A model generated the notes under the pieces. That model was not told where the DNA came from and ran no database searches. It saw only the letters and a list, made by a program, of their open reading frames with translations. A stretch of 64,000 bases of DNA. It comes from Rhodobacteraceae bacterium F11138. GTDB lineage: Bacteria > Pseudomonadota > Alphaproteobacteria > Rhodobacterales > Rhodobacteraceae. Location of the stretch: NCBI GenBank assembly GCA_016521575.1, contig JAEKDP010000011.1, positions 50,488 through 114,487 of the forward strand, written 5' to 3'. A program made the position numbers and the translations under genes. Shown in pieces: positions 1 through 9,559 of this stretch; within the stretch, counting starts at the first letter, position 1, and each line of letters begins with the position of its first letter.

Positions 1-207
1 GAATTCGTGGCCGGTGATCAGGGGCACCGGCACGGTTTTGCGGGCCCAGTCGTCCCAGTTCCAGATGTGAATGTCGGTGCCGCAGATGCCGGTCTTGTTG
101 ATCTTGATCAGCACATCGTCCGGACCGATTTCCGGCACCGGCGCGTCGATCATCCACAGCCCTTCGGCGGGTCGGGATTTTTGCAGCGCCTTCATCGTGT
201 TCTTCAT
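1..207 (-). CDS. tdh: L-threonine 3-dehydrogenase, N-terminal part (cut by window edge)
   Basis: This is the first 69 codons of a zinc-dependent threonine dehydrogenase, which oxidises L-threonine to 2-amino-3-ketobutyrate with NAD+. The translation starts [16 protein letters not shown] and continues through a GroES-like segment with the zinc-ligand motif [15 protein letters not shown] and then PLITGHEF. These are hallmark medium-chain dehydrogenase motifs in the Tdh arrangement. The ATG overlaps the kbl stop codon as ATGA, so the two are translationally coupled. An internal ATG at 195 (MKALQK) aligns with the usual Tdh start and is an alternative. The rest of the gene lies outside the window. 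Confidence 0.9.
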   Translation of the reverse strand, partial: MKNTMKALQKSRPAEGLWMIDAPVPEIGPDDVLIKINKTGICGTDIHIWNWDDWARKTVPVPLITGHEF

Positions 208-1391
208 GTCAGAATCCCCGTTGCCTTGCCCGCGCTTTCAAAGGCGGCCAGCGCCCGGTCCAGTTCGTTGCGTGTCAACGCCGCGTTCATCTGGGTCCGG
301 ATACGGGCCTTTCCGCGTGGCACCACCGGGAAAAAGAACCCGGAAACATAGACCCCTTCGTCGAACAACCGCGCCGCCATATCCTGCGCCAGTCGGGCCT
401 CGCCCAGCATCACCGGGATGATCGGATGCTCGCCGGGCAGCAGATCAAAGCCCAGTCTTTCCAGTCCTGCGCGCCAATAGGCGGTATTTTCGAACAATCG
501 CGCGCGCAAGTCATCGCCCTGTTCAACAAGGTCGATCGCAGCCAGCCCCGCCGCCACGATGGCGGGCGGCAACGAGTTCGAGAACAGATAGGGCCGCGCC
601 CGTTGCCGCAGCAGGTCGATCACCGGTTGCGGCCCGGCGATATAGCCGCCGATCGCGCCGCCCAGAGCCTTGCCCAGAGTGCCGGTCAGGATATCAGCCC
701 GGACCCCGAAATGTTCCGGGGTTCCGGCCCCCCGGGCGCCCATGAACCCGGTCGCATGACAATCGTCGACCATCAGCATGGCGTCATACTTGTCCGCCAG
801 CGCACGGATCTGTGGCAGGTCGGCCAGGTAGCCATCCATGCTGAACACGCCATCTGTGGCGATCATGATATGCCGCGCGCCATCGTTGCGGGCCTGTTTC
901 AACCAGGCCTCCAGATCGTTCATGTCATTGTTCAGATAGCGATAGCGTTTTGCCTTGCACAGTCTGATGCCGTCGATGATCGAGGCATGGTTCAGGCTGT
1001 CCGATATCACCGCGTCTTCAGGACCCAGCAACGGTTCGAACAATCCGCCATTGGCGTCGAAACAGGCAGCAAACAGGATTGCGTCGTCCATGCCCAGAAA
1101 TCCGGCAAGACGCTGCTCCAGTTGGCGGTGCAGATCCTGGGTGCCACAGATGAACCTGACGCTGGCCATGCCGAACCCCTTGGGATCCATCGCATTTTTG
1201 GCCGCAGCGATCAGGTCGGGATGATCGGCCAGACCCAGATAGTTGTTGGCACACAGATTGATCACACGTCGCCCGCCAACGGTGATTTCGCCACCCTGCG
1301 GCGACGTGATCAGGCGCTCGGTCTTGGTCATCCCCTCGGCCTCGATCTGGGCGAGTGTTTCGGTGATGTGGGACAGAAATGCAGTGGACAT
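204..1391 (-). CDS. kbl: 2-amino-3-ketobutyrate CoA ligase (glycine C-acetyltransferase)
   Basis: This PLP enzyme cleaves 2-amino-3-ketobutyrate with CoA to glycine and acetyl-CoA, the second step of the Tdh/Kbl threonine degradation route. The 395 residues match family length. They contain [10 protein letters not shown] near the N-terminus, [12 protein letters not shown] (PLP-binding Asp and His, about residues 209-212) and GTLGKALGG with the Schiff-base lysine at about residue 241. I chose the ATG at 1391 ([13 protein letters not shown]), which fits the family start. The open frame extends seven codons further upstream. tdh follows with a 4-bp overlap. Without immediate coupling, the intermediate would decarboxylate to aminoacetone. 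Confidence 0.96.
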   Translation of the reverse strand: MSTAFLSHITETLAQIEAEGMTKTERLITSPQGGEITVGGRRVINLCANNYLGLADHPDLIAAAKNAMDPKGFGMASVRFICGTQDLHRQLEQRLAGFLGMDDAILFAACFDANGGLFEPLLGPEDAVISDSLNHASIIDGIRLCKAKRYRYLNNDMNDLEAWLKQARNDGARHIMIATDGVFSMDGYLADLPQIRALADKYDAMLMVDDCHATGFMGARGAGTPEHFGVRADILTGTLGKALGGAIGGYIAGPQPVIDLLRQRARPYLFSNSLPPAIVAAGLAAIDLVEQGDDLRARLFENTAYWRAGLERLGFDLLPGEHPIIPVMLGEARLAQDMAARLFDEGVYVSGFFFPVVPRGKARIRTQMNAALTRNELDRALAAFESAGKATGILT

Positions 1392-1469
1392 GGTGTGGCT
1401 CCTTCGAGTCACCTTCTACCATAGCGGAGAAAAATCCGAAATAGGGGATTTCCTGTTTTTCGAACAAAA

Positions 1470-1485
1470 TTCCGTAATGACGGAA
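1470..1485. promoter_or_regulatory. Palindromic operator candidate upstream of kbl-tdh
   Basis: A perfect 6-4-6 inverted repeat, TTCCGT-AATG-ACGGAA, lies between the XRE regulator stop and the kbl start, about 80 bp before kbl. The half-site ACGGAA recurs at 2067-2072, directly in front of the regulator's own start codon. This is the pattern expected for a regulator that controls kbl-tdh and itself. The binding assignment is inference. Confidence 0.5.
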
Positions 1486-1498
1486 ATGCAGCCGCCGT

Positions 1499-2065
1499 TC
1501 AGGCGTCGCGCACCACCAGAAAGGCCCGTGCCGCCGTGTCCCCGGCGGTGATGCTGTGGGAAACATCCGCCGCGTAGCGCGCCGTATCGCCGGATGAGAC
1601 GGTTTGTGTCGCCGTGCCGGACATCACGGTCACGCAGCCCTCGATCACCGAAAGCTGTTCGCGCGCGCCCCGCGTATGGGGCTTGCTGGCCAGGGTTCCG
1701 CCGGGTTCAAAAAGCAGTTCATAGGTTTCGTGCTGGCCTGCTTCTTCGGGGGCGGACAGGATGCGGATCTGCATGCCCTGGCCCAGCTTGTCGATGCGCG
1801 GGATGTCATCGGCGCGGATGACCTCGATCCGGTCGCTGGTCGGTTCGCCATCCAGAAGCCCGGCAAAATCCACCTGCAGCGCGCGGGTCAGATTCCAGAG
1901 CGTGGCAATGGTCGGGCTGCTTTCGCCGCGTTCGATCTGGCTGACCATCGAACGGGAAACGCCCGACAGATTGGCCACTGCTTCCAGTGACAGGCCCTGC
2001 GTGCGCCGCGCCTCTTTCAGGCGGGCGGGCAGCAATGTCAGGATATCGTCGGAATTGTCCATCAT
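1499..2065 (-). CDS. XRE-family transcriptional regulator with C-terminal cupin sensor
   Basis: The 188-residue protein has an N-terminal helix-turn-helix (LSLEAVANLSGVSRSMVSQ, then IERGESSPTIATLWNL, residues about 25-60). A C-terminal cupin fold follows, with HETYELLFEPGG and SVIEGCVTVMSGT. This is the HTH-cupin family (PuuR/SutR-like) that usually binds a small amino acid or amine and regulates its catabolism. The gene is transcribed toward kbl-tdh, and a palindrome lies between them, so control of threonine degradation is likely but unproven. Either of two adjacent ATGs (2065 or 2062) can be the start. The long open frame extending upstream to 2662 overlaps trpA antisense and is not coding. 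Confidence 0.9.
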   Translation of the reverse strand: MMDNSDDILTLLPARLKEARRTQGLSLEAVANLSGVSRSMVSQIERGESSPTIATLWNLTRALQVDFAGLLDGEPTSDRIEVIRADDIPRIDKLGQGMQIRILSAPEEAGQHETYELLFEPGGTLASKPHTRGAREQLSVIEGCVTVMSGTATQTVSSGDTARYAADVSHSITAGDTAARAFLVVRDA

Positions 2066-2230
2066 GACGGAATCTTGACGCCGGATGCGCCTGCTTGTCA
2101 ATGGCATGTCGGTGCCATGCCGGGGCCATGTCGGGGCCGCGTCGGTCTGTGGCGTGTGCACAGACGCAGAACTGCATTGATTTCTGCCAAGGCATTTGGC
2201 ATGGCAGCCTGAGCCAGAAGGAAAACGCCC

Positions 2231-3022
2231 ATGACCCGTATCGACGCCAAGTTCGCAGATCTGAAAGCGCAAGGTAAAAAGGCGTTTGTCGCCTATGTCA
2301 TGGCGGGTGATCCGGAATATGATACCTCTTTGCAGGTGGTAAAGGGCCTGCCGGGGGCGGGCGTGGACATCATCGAACTGGGCTTGCCGTTCACCGACCC
2401 GATGGCCGATGGCCCGACCATTCAACTGGCCGGGCAGCGGGCGCTTGAGGCGGGCATGACGTTGCGCAAGACGCTGGATCTGGCCACCGAGTTCCGCAAG
2501 ACCGACGACACCACGCCGATCGTTTTGATGGGATATTACAACCCGATCTACAGCTGCGGAGTCGACAATTTTCTTGAACAGGCCAAGGCGGCGGGGATCG
2601 ATGGGTTGATCGTGGTCGATCTGCCGCCCGAAGAAGACAGCGAACTGTGCATTCCGGCGCAACGGGCGGGTTTAAACTTTATCCGGCTGGCGACGCCGAC
2701 CACCGACGATACGCGTCTGCCACGGGTTTTGCAGAATACCTCGGGGTTTGTGTATTACGTTTCGATCACCGGGATCACGGGTGCCGCCGAGGCCAGCGCA
2801 ACGGACGTCGGCCCCGAAGTGGCGCGGATCAAGGCGGCGACCGATCTGCCGGTGATCGTCGGTTTCGGTATCAACACGCCCGAGAAATCCCGCGCCATCG
2901 CCGGTGTTGCCGATGGGGCCGTGGTGGGGTCGGCCATCGTCAGCCAGATCGCTTCGGGCAAGCCGGTGGACGACGTCCTGGCCTTTGTCAAATCGCTCTC
3001 GGACGGTGCCCACAGCGCGTGA
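2231..3022 (+). CDS. trpA: Tryptophan synthase alpha subunit
   Basis: TrpA cleaves indole-3-glycerol phosphate to indole and glyceraldehyde-3-phosphate, and indole is channelled to TrpB. The 263 residues match family length. The catalytic pair is present: Glu49 in [11 protein letters not shown] and Asp60 in ADGPTIQ. Phosphate-binding loops [11 protein letters not shown] and VVGSAIV are also seen. A purine-rich ribosome site (agaagga) precedes the ATG. The gene stands without trpB next to it and with a 72-bp gap to the next gene, so it is not in a compact trp operon here. Confidence 0.97.
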   Translation: MTRIDAKFADLKAQGKKAFVAYVMAGDPEYDTSLQVVKGLPGAGVDIIELGLPFTDPMADGPTIQLAGQRALEAGMTLRKTLDLATEFRKTDDTTPIVLMGYYNPIYSCGVDNFLEQAKAAGIDGLIVVDLPPEEDSELCIPAQRAGLNFIRLATPTTDDTRLPRVLQNTSGFVYYVSITGITGAAEASATDVGPEVARIKAATDLPVIVGFGINTPEKSRAIAGVADGAVVGSAIVSQIASGKPVDDVLAFVKSLSDGAHSA

Positions 3023-3094
3023 ACATGCCTTGCATTGAGTTTCCGTCGCGCCGCCGCTAACCATAGGCGAGCCACAGCCAGGGGACGGGTTCCA

Positions 3095-4258
3095 ATGCCA
3101 ATCATCACAAACATCGACGACCTGAAGCGTATCCATGAGCGGCGGGTGCCCCGGATGTTTTTCGACTATTGCGAATCCGGCAGCTGGACCGAACAGACCT
3201 TTCGCGACAACTGCAGTGATTTTGCCGATATCCGGCTGCGACAGCGCGTTGCCGTGGACATGACGGGGCGCAGCACGGCCAGCCAGATGATCGGACAGGA
3301 CGTGGCGATGCCGGTCGCTCTCGCGCCCGTGGGATTGACCGGGATGCAATGCGCCGATGGCGAGATCAAGGCCGCCCGCGCCGCCGCCGCGTTTGGCGTC
3401 CCCTTCACCCTGTCGACGCTGTCGATCTGTTCCATCGAGGACGTCGCCGAACATTCGCCGGCACCGTTCTGGTTTCAGGTCTATACGCTCAAGGATGACG
3501 ACTTTATGCGGCGTCTGTTCGAGCGGGCGCGGGCCGCCAAATGTTCAGCGATCGTCATCACGCTGGACCTGCAGATCGGCGGGCAACGGCACAAGGACAT
3601 CAAGAATGGCCTGTCCGCGCCGCCCAAGCTGACGGCCAAATCAGTTGCCAACATGATGACCAAATGGCGCTGGGGCATGGGCATGCTGGGCACCAAGCGG
3701 CGCTTTTTCGGAAACGTGATCGGCCATGCCAAGGGGGTTTCGGATCCCGGCTCGTTGACCAGCTGGACTCAGGAGGCGTTTGATCATGCGCTGGACTGGG
3801 ATCGGGTACGCCAGTTGATCGAGATGTGGGGCGGCAAAGTGATCCTGAAAGGGATCCTGGATGCCGAAGATGCCAAGATGGCGGCCAAGGTCGGGGCCGA
3901 TGCCATCGTTGTGTCCAACCATGGCGGCCGACAATTGGACGGTGCGCTCAGTTCGATCCGCGTGTTGCCCGAAATCCTGGACGCGGTGGGCGACAAGATC
4001 GAGGTGCATGTGGACGGCGGGATCCGGTCAGGTCAGGACGTGCTCAAGGCATTGGCGCTGGGGGCCAAGGGTACGATGATCGGGCGGGCCTTTGTGTATG
4101 GGCTGGGTGCGATGGGACAACAGGGTGTGACAACGGCGCTGGAGGTGATCCAAAAGGAGCTGGATACGACCATGGCGCTGTGTGGCGAAAAGCATGTCGC
4201 CGATCTGGGGCGGCACAATTTGCTTGTCCCGAAGGATTTCGGCGGCGCGTGGATCTGA
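3095..4258 (+). CDS. FMN-dependent alpha-hydroxy-acid dehydrogenase (L-lactate dehydrogenase type)
   Basis: A 387-residue member of the LldD/glycolate oxidase/mandelate dehydrogenase family, which oxidises 2-hydroxy acids with FMN. Characteristic segments are the N-terminal FDYCESGSWTEQT, the FMN-site VALAPVGLTGMQ, the catalytic-His signature SNHGGRQLDGA, and VDGGIRSGQDVLKALALGAKGTMIGR for FMN phosphate binding. The start is the ATG at 3095 (MPIITNIDDLKRIHERRVP), which matches LldD-type proteins. The open frame runs 20 codons further upstream. Substrate cannot be told from sequence; L-lactate is the default for this type. Confidence 0.88.
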   Translation: MPIITNIDDLKRIHERRVPRMFFDYCESGSWTEQTFRDNCSDFADIRLRQRVAVDMTGRSTASQMIGQDVAMPVALAPVGLTGMQCADGEIKAARAAAAFGVPFTLSTLSICSIEDVAEHSPAPFWFQVYTLKDDDFMRRLFERARAAKCSAIVITLDLQIGGQRHKDIKNGLSAPPKLTAKSVANMMTKWRWGMGMLGTKRRFFGNVIGHAKGVSDPGSLTSWTQEAFDHALDWDRVRQLIEMWGGKVILKGILDAEDAKMAAKVGADAIVVSNHGGRQLDGALSSIRVLPEILDAVGDKIEVHVDGGIRSGQDVLKALALGAKGTMIGRAFVYGLGAMGQQGVTTALEVIQKELDTTMALCGEKHVADLGRHNLLVPKDFGGAWI

Positions 4259-4499
4259 AGGGACAGACGGGTCGTGCGGGGGCGATATTCGCCCCGCGTT
4301 GCCATACGGGTTCGCAACTGTGGCCTTGTCGCGAGGTCGGGACTGCACTAGATGCGGCCATGCGCCAGGTGTTGGCGGTCGAACAGGGTTTGCAGCGTTT
4401 GTCGAGAAACATGTAACAAGTGTGATCCGGTTTACAGGTTTCATTCGCCTCTGCGCATATTATATAAGTGTCAATGGTTTTAAGAGTATCTGACGTTCC

Positions 4500-5357
4500 A
4501 TGTCGCAGTCGTCATTCTACCTGGGCTACTATGGCCTGAACGAAAGACCGTTCACCCTGGTGCCCGATCCGGAGTTCCTGTTCTGGTCTCCACAGCACAA
4601 GCGTGCCTTCTCGGTGCTTGAGTTCGGCGTTCTGTCACGGGCGCCCATCACGCTGTTGACCGGCGAAATCGGATCCGGGAAAACCACGCTTTTACAGAAT
4701 CTTCTGGGACAGATCGAAGAAGATGTCACCATCGGGCTGGTGTCCAATGCGCAGGGCAACCGGGGGGAACTGTTGCAATGGGTTTTGAACGCACTGGACC
4801 TGCCGATCGATTCGGAGGCGACGTATGTGCAGAATTTTCAGAAGTTGCAGGATTTCCTGGTCGGGGAATACGCCCATGGGCGCAGGGTCGTTCTGATCTT
4901 TGACGAGGCCCAGAATGTTTCGCAGGAAGGGTTGGAAGAACTGCGCATGCTGACAAACATCAACGCGAACAAGGATGAATTGGTGCAATTGATCCTGGTC
5001 GGTCAGCCCGAATTGCGGGACATGGTCCGCCATCCCGCGATGAGCCAGCTCGCGCAGCGCGTCTCGGCCAGCTTCCATTTGAACCGGATGAGCCCGGAAA
5101 TCACACAGGGTTACATCAGTCACCGGCTGAAGACGGCAGGCGGGGAGGGCGATGAATTCACCCCGGCGGCCAGCCTGCTGGTGCATGACGTGACAGGCGG
5201 CGTGCCCCGGCTGGTGAACCAGCTCTGCGATTTTGCCCTGTTGTACGGATGGTCCGAGGAAACGGGAAGAACCGTGTCTTGCAAGATGGTTCAGTCGGTG
5301 ATTGACGATGGTGTGTTCTTTTGCCAACAGAGCGTCGAAAGGGAGGCGCAGGCATGA
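4500..5357 (+). CDS. ExeA-like AAA ATPase of an exopolysaccharide locus
   Basis: A 285-residue P-loop ATPase of the ExeA/GspA type. The N-terminus YLGYYGLNERPFTLVPDPEF is the typical lead, then Walker A TGEIGSGKTT (about residues 56-65) and Walker B VVLIFDEAQNV, with a sensor-like GQPELRD. Such ATPases occur in secretin-linked systems and in polysaccharide clusters next to Wzz and tyrosine-kinase genes, as here. Its stop overlaps the next start (ATGA). An AT-rich stretch (tattatataa, about 4460-4469) upstream may hold the promoter. The precise role in polymer export is not known. Confidence 0.85.
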   Translation: MSQSSFYLGYYGLNERPFTLVPDPEFLFWSPQHKRAFSVLEFGVLSRAPITLLTGEIGSGKTTLLQNLLGQIEEDVTIGLVSNAQGNRGELLQWVLNALDLPIDSEATYVQNFQKLQDFLVGEYAHGRRVVLIFDEAQNVSQEGLEELRMLTNINANKDELVQLILVGQPELRDMVRHPAMSQLAQRVSASFHLNRMSPEITQGYISHRLKTAGGEGDEFTPAASLLVHDVTGGVPRLVNQLCDFALLYGWSEETGRTVSCKMVQSVIDDGVFFCQQSVEREAQA

Positions 5358-6898
5358 TGTCCGAGATTCGCTTCTACTTGTCGTTCTTTCTGCGCAGACT
5401 GCCGGCGTTCCTGCTGGTGGCGGCCAGTGTGGCGACCGTGTCCATTGTCGTGGCCTTCACATTGCCGCCAGCCTATGAATCCAGAATGGTCCTGATCGTC
5501 GAGGCCCCCCAGATCCCGGATGCGTTGGCACCCAGTACGGTCAAGACCCCCGGATCGGAGCGGTTGCAGGTCATCGAGCAGCGATTGATGACACGCGCGA
5601 ACCTTCTGGATATCGCCCGCCGTCTGAATGTGCTGAAAAATCAGCGCGATATGAACCCGGATCAAATCCTGCAGGCGATGCGGGCCCGGACCGGGGTATA
5701 CAGGTCCGGCGGCCGGGGCGGGGCCAATATCATGACCGTGACGTTCGAAGCACGCTCTCCACGGTTGGCCGCCGGTGTTCTGAATGAGTATCTGACACTG
5801 ATTCAGGCGAACGATGCCTCGTTCCGCAAGGAACGCGCTGGCCAGACTCTGGATTTCTTTGAACAGGAAGTGTCCCGTCTGAGTATCGCTCTTGAACAGA
5901 AGGCGGCAGAAATACTCGAATTCAAGAATGCCAATGCCGGGGAATTGCCTGACAGTCTGCCATTCCGCCAGGATCAACTGGCCACCCGTCAACAGCGATT
6001 GGAAGAAGTCGGGCGCGAGATTTTTTCGCTGAAGACACAACGCCAGCAACTGATCGATCTGTACAGCCAGACCGGACAGGTCAGCTCTGCCGGCCTGGGG
6101 CAGGGCAGCCCGGCCGAGCAGCGCCTGGCCGAAGCGCAAAGCGAACTGGACAACGCGCTGCTGATCTATTCCGAGACCAACCCCCGGGTCAAACTGCTCA
6201 GGGCCCGTCTCGAACAGTTGCAAAAACAGGTTGAAGCCGAGCGAGGCGTCATAACCGAACAGCCGGAAGAGTCCTCTGGGAACACTACCCTGGATTTCCA
6301 GTTGGCCAGCCTGGACACGCGGGTCGAGATCCTGGAGCGTCAGGAGAAATCCTTGCAGGAACAAGTTGCCCGGTTGGAAGAGTCGATCAGCAAGACCCCC
6401 AACAACGCGGTCATTCTGGAAGACCTGGAACGCGACTACGACAATATCCTGAGTCAGTATAACCCGGCGATTCAACGGCTGGCCGACGCCGATACCGGCG
6501 AGCGGATCGAATTGCTGTCTCGCGGTGAACGGATTTCCGTCATCGAACAGCCTGCGGTTCCCAGTGAGCCGACGAAACCGAACCGGATGAAAATCGCCGG
6601 TGGCGGCACGATCATGGGGGTAGGGCTGGGTGGCGCCCTGATCGCGATGATGCTGTTTTTCAACGCCGCCCCTCGACGCCCGGAAGACCTGATCAAAAAG
6701 CTCGAGGTCTGGCCGATTGCAACCTTGCCCTACATCCGCACACGGCGCGAGCTTTTCGTTCAGCGGGGTTTGAAATTACTCGCCATTCTGGTGATCCTGG
6801 TTGGCGTTCCGTTGATCGTTCTGGCGATCCACATCTATTATCAGCCACTGGATCTTCTTGCAGATCGGGTCATGAACAAATTGGGTGTAAGATGGTAG
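5354..6898 (+). CDS. Wzz/GumC-type polysaccharide chain-length determinant
   Basis: An inner-membrane polysaccharide co-polymerase of 514 residues. A first membrane helix lies near residues 10-38 (FLLVAASVATVSIVVAF). A long periplasmic coiled-coil region follows, rich in Gln, Glu and Leu. A second membrane helix carries the Pro-containing lead of the Wzz family (PSEPTKPNRMKI) before a Gly-rich segment, and a third hydrophobic segment is near the C-terminus (LAILVILVGVPLIVLAIHIYY). The start at 5354 overlaps the ATPase stop. Together with the flanking ATPase and kinase-like gene it forms a control cassette for exopolysaccharide length or export; the glycosyltransferases lie elsewhere. Confidence 0.88.
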   Translation: MMSEIRFYLSFFLRRLPAFLLVAASVATVSIVVAFTLPPAYESRMVLIVEAPQIPDALAPSTVKTPGSERLQVIEQRLMTRANLLDIARRLNVLKNQRDMNPDQILQAMRARTGVYRSGGRGGANIMTVTFEARSPRLAAGVLNEYLTLIQANDASFRKERAGQTLDFFEQEVSRLSIALEQKAAEILEFKNANAGELPDSLPFRQDQLATRQQRLEEVGREIFSLKTQRQQLIDLYSQTGQVSSAGLGQGSPAEQRLAEAQSELDNALLIYSETNPRVKLLRARLEQLQKQVEAERGVITEQPEESSGNTTLDFQLASLDTRVEILERQEKSLQEQVARLEESISKTPNNAVILEDLERDYDNILSQYNPAIQRLADADTGERIELLSRGERISVIEQPAVPSEPTKPNRMKIAGGGTIMGVGLGGALIAMMLFFNAAPRRPEDLIKKLEVWPIATLPYIRTRRELFVQRGLKLLAILVILVGVPLIVLAIHIYYQPLDLLADRVMNKLGVRW

Positions 6899-6935
6899 AC
6901 GGGTACGGGTGCAAGGCAGCAAAGGCGGACCTATC

Positions 6936-7775
6936 GTGAGTGATCGGCTTCAACAGGCAATCAAAAAGGCCCGATCCGAACGCGAACGCCGCGTGACGGG
7001 GGCCAAACCAAGGCCGGTGCCAACCCCACAGGCCGACGTACAGACGCCGCGCACCCCGGTGCAGGATGCCTGGGACAATCTCAAGCCGCTGATCGTGGAC
7101 AAGACCGCCGTTACCAATAATCGGTTGGTGGCGCATACCAGTGGAGAGTTGGCAATCCCCTTTGACATGTTGCGCACCAAGGTGTTGCAACAGGCCAAGA
7201 AGAACAACTGGCGCCGTGTCGCACTGGTGTCTCCGCACAGCGCGTGCGGCAAGTCGACCATCGCGGCGAATCTGGGGTACAGTTTCAGCCGAATGCATGA
7301 GTTGCGCACGATCGTCATGGATTTCGATTTGCGCCGGATGGGATTGGGGCGGGTGCTTGAACAGTCCCCAGAGCGCGGCATGCCGGATGTCTTGCTGCGC
7401 CAGGCCGAATTTGCGGATGTGGCGCTGTGTCTGGATGGCAACGTGGCTTTCGGGCTCAACGCCAAGTCGGGCCGAAATCCATCGGAAATTCTGCAAAGCC
7501 GTCAAACAGGCGATATTCTGGACGAGATCGAACGCAGTTACCAGCCTGACATCATGCTGTTCGATATGCCACCGCTGATGGCAAATGACGACAGTCACGG
7601 TTTCTTGCGCTCGGTGGATTGTGCCTTGCTGATCGTCGTTGCCGAGAAAACGCCGATGGAGCAAATCGATGTTGCCGAACGCCAACTGGGTGAGTTGACC
7701 AACGTTATGGGGATCGTGCTGAACCGGTGTCGGTATACAACCGGCGCGCATGGGTACGAGAACGAATATTATTGA
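6936..7775 (+). CDS. Tyrosine-protein kinase-like ATPase of the CpsD/CapB (BY-kinase) family
   Basis: The 279-residue protein has a MinD-like kinase fold: a Walker A-like SPHSACGKST, Walker A' VMDFDLRRMG and Walker B IMLFDMPPL. It ends in a tyrosine-bearing tail (YENEYY), as in bacterial tyrosine kinases that autophosphorylate and gate Wzz-dependent polymerisation. The P-loop has Ala-Cys where most BY-kinases have Gly-Glu or Gly-Asp before GKS, which is unusual. I prefer the GTG at 6936 because of the purine-rich site at 6921-6929. A GTG at 6909 would add nine codons. Last gene of the three-gene cassette. Confidence 0.84.
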   Translation: MSDRLQQAIKKARSERERRVTGAKPRPVPTPQADVQTPRTPVQDAWDNLKPLIVDKTAVTNNRLVAHTSGELAIPFDMLRTKVLQQAKKNNWRRVALVSPHSACGKSTIAANLGYSFSRMHELRTIVMDFDLRRMGLGRVLEQSPERGMPDVLLRQAEFADVALCLDGNVAFGLNAKSGRNPSEILQSRQTGDILDEIERSYQPDIMLFDMPPLMANDDSHGFLRSVDCALLIVVAEKTPMEQIDVAERQLGELTNVMGIVLNRCRYTTGAHGYENEYY

Positions 7776-8555
7776 AAGCCGCAGCCCTGACCGATGGCAC
7801 GTTCTAAACTGGATTGCGGAAAACTCTCTATCTTGCGGAACAGAAATGTGAACGGGTATTGCCCATCCAAAGCTCGCCTTGTGTGAGGGAAGTGCTTTCT
7901 CGCGCAAGTATTTACCGGAATTCAGCTAGAAAACCCAGCATGATAGATGCAGGCTGCGAGCAATTGAGCCCTGCGAAGCACAAGACAGGAATCGGGCTTT
8001 GATGACATGGCATCGAAAACTTGTGTGACGCCACCGCAACAGGCAAATGCAACCGGCCCGGCCTGTTCAGTGAGACGGCGATCCGAACCCGTGTGACCCT
8101 GAATGATGTTCGGTATGCTGGTCGGGCGCTCATGCCATCATACGTCCGTGCAAGAACGCCAAGCCGCGCGATCCCATGAGCGCAGGCGTCATCTCTGGAA
8201 AAGAGACGGCGAATGCTTCTCGCCGCCTGGGCGGTGAACGGCTGGGTTCGTCACGACCTTGGCATCCATGGTAAGCCTCGCGCCGCCCCGCGACGATCCA
8301 CGCTCGGCGGGGCCGCTCGATTTCGACCCAGATTTCGTCCACTGTCCGGCAATCGTTTGCTTGCAACCGATGATAAAGAACAAAGACAACGTGGTTTGGC
8401 CCGGCCGAAACCGCAGGCAAACGATGGACAAGCCGCCATCGCGTTGTTTTCTTCCCCCTGCGCGACGTCGTTCGGTCGGGACCGCCGTCTGTCCGGTTTT
8501 CCGGATCGCGAGGTTCCAATGCGTCCCGGCCATGGGCGACAGCTTCAAACGCGCC
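7776..8555. other. Non-coding or decayed stretch after the polysaccharide cassette
   Basis: I see no convincing gene here. The short open frames on both strands lack ribosome sites and recognisable motifs. The stretch borders a decayed IS3-family element on its right and is probably accumulated debris. Confidence 0.5.
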
Positions 8556-9559
8556 TGATCAGCCCCACCCACGTGGTCAAGTCTGAATATTGGTGCATTA
8601 TTGGCCAGGGCTCCATCGGGACGATGGTTTCCGGGGCCGGTGGGCGGTAGCCCAAAGCACGGGGTGGTCGTTTCGTGTTGTCGTGTGTCCTCCATTTTTC
8701 GATCAGGATTTGTGCCTCCCTCAGCGAGTAGAAGACCTCGCCGTTCAGCAGGTCATCCCGAAGCCTTGCACTGTAGCTTTCGCAGTATCCGTTTTCCCAA
8801 GGTGATCCCGGTTCGATGATGCACGAAGTCATACGACCAAACGTGGTTGCGATACTCAGGCCGCAACCGGACACCTGAGCCGTCGTGCAGCCAAAGCCGC
8901 CCCTTCTTGGGTTGCTTCGTTGGAACCTTTGGCACCTCACGCCGCCATAGGCGTTCAACACGCTAGTCGTTCACCCGCCAACCCGCATCTTTCGGCGAAG
9001 CCGCGATCCGGCGATAACCGTAGCGGCCATATTGCCGAGCCAGTTCAATCATATCGGCAACCAGCCGGTCTTTATCGGCACGGCCCCCCCAAGCCTTGCG
9101 CTGCGTCGAACGATTCTGACGCAACAACCGGCAGGCCCGCCGCTCTGAGATGTGCAGGGGACTTCGCGCATGGTCAATGCACGCCGGGCGACGCGAGGGC
9201 CTCAGTCGTTTCCCCGTGCAGCCTCAGATAGGATCAGCTTGTCCAGCGTCAGGTCCGACACGGCCCGGCGCAAGCGATTGTTCTCGTTCTGGAGCCGTTT
9301 GAGTTTTTTCAGTTGGTCGGTTCCCATATCGCACTCGACCATTGTTCTCGGACCACTGGCGGACCAGGTCTCGTTGCTTCCGCCAGCGATAGAACGTCTG
9401 TTCTGTTATCTGCACCTGCCGGATGGCATCTACGCGCGGCATTCCTTGCCCACACAGCGCCTCAACCCGCCGTAACTTCATGACAATCTCTTCCGGCTTG
9501 TGTCGTTTGATTCCCATATTTGATCCTCCGTTTCCCAACTATACGGGCGGATCACTTCA
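8556..9559 (-). mobile_element. Decayed IS3-family insertion sequence with internal deletion
   Basis: Read on the minus strand, an orfA begins at 9517 (MGIKRHKPEEIVMKLRRVEALC) and is frameshifted after YRWRKQ. It continues in another frame as MGTDQLKKLKRLQNENNR and AVSDLTLDKLILSEAARG. orfB follows in fragments: VWSYDFVHHRTGITLGK and then ENGYCESYSARLRDDLLNGEVFY. The central part with the second catalytic Asp and the Glu is missing, so the element cannot move alone. The ends carry related terminal sequences: tgatcagccccaccc at 8556 and, on the minus strand, tgaagtgatccgccc from 9559. About 1.0 kb remains, less than the usual 1.2-1.5 kb of the family. Confidence 0.85.
9224..9517 (-). pseudogene. 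IS3-family orfA remnant
   Basis: The N-terminal helix-turn-helix half of an IS3-family OrfA (MGIKRHKPEEIVMKL, then QITEQTFYRWRKQ) is in frame up to about 9390. The rest, a leucine-zipper-like part ending LSEAARG, lies in another frame down to about 9236. The frameshift inactivates it. It belongs to the decayed element spanning 8556-9559. Confidence 0.82.

Noticed and set aside
1..1391. tdh-kbl as the aminoacetone source for the microcompartment
   Set aside because: The chemistry is attractive, because Tdh can yield aminoacetone. But kbl is intact and coupled, and the loci are 40 kb apart with different regulators. No sequence evidence joins them.
2065..2662. Upstream extension of the XRE regulator frame
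   Set aside because: The extra 199 codons are antisense to trpA and lack motifs. The HTH protein starts naturally at 2065 or 2062.
5291..6475. A 394-codon minus-strand frame
   Set aside because: Antisense to the Wzz-type gene.
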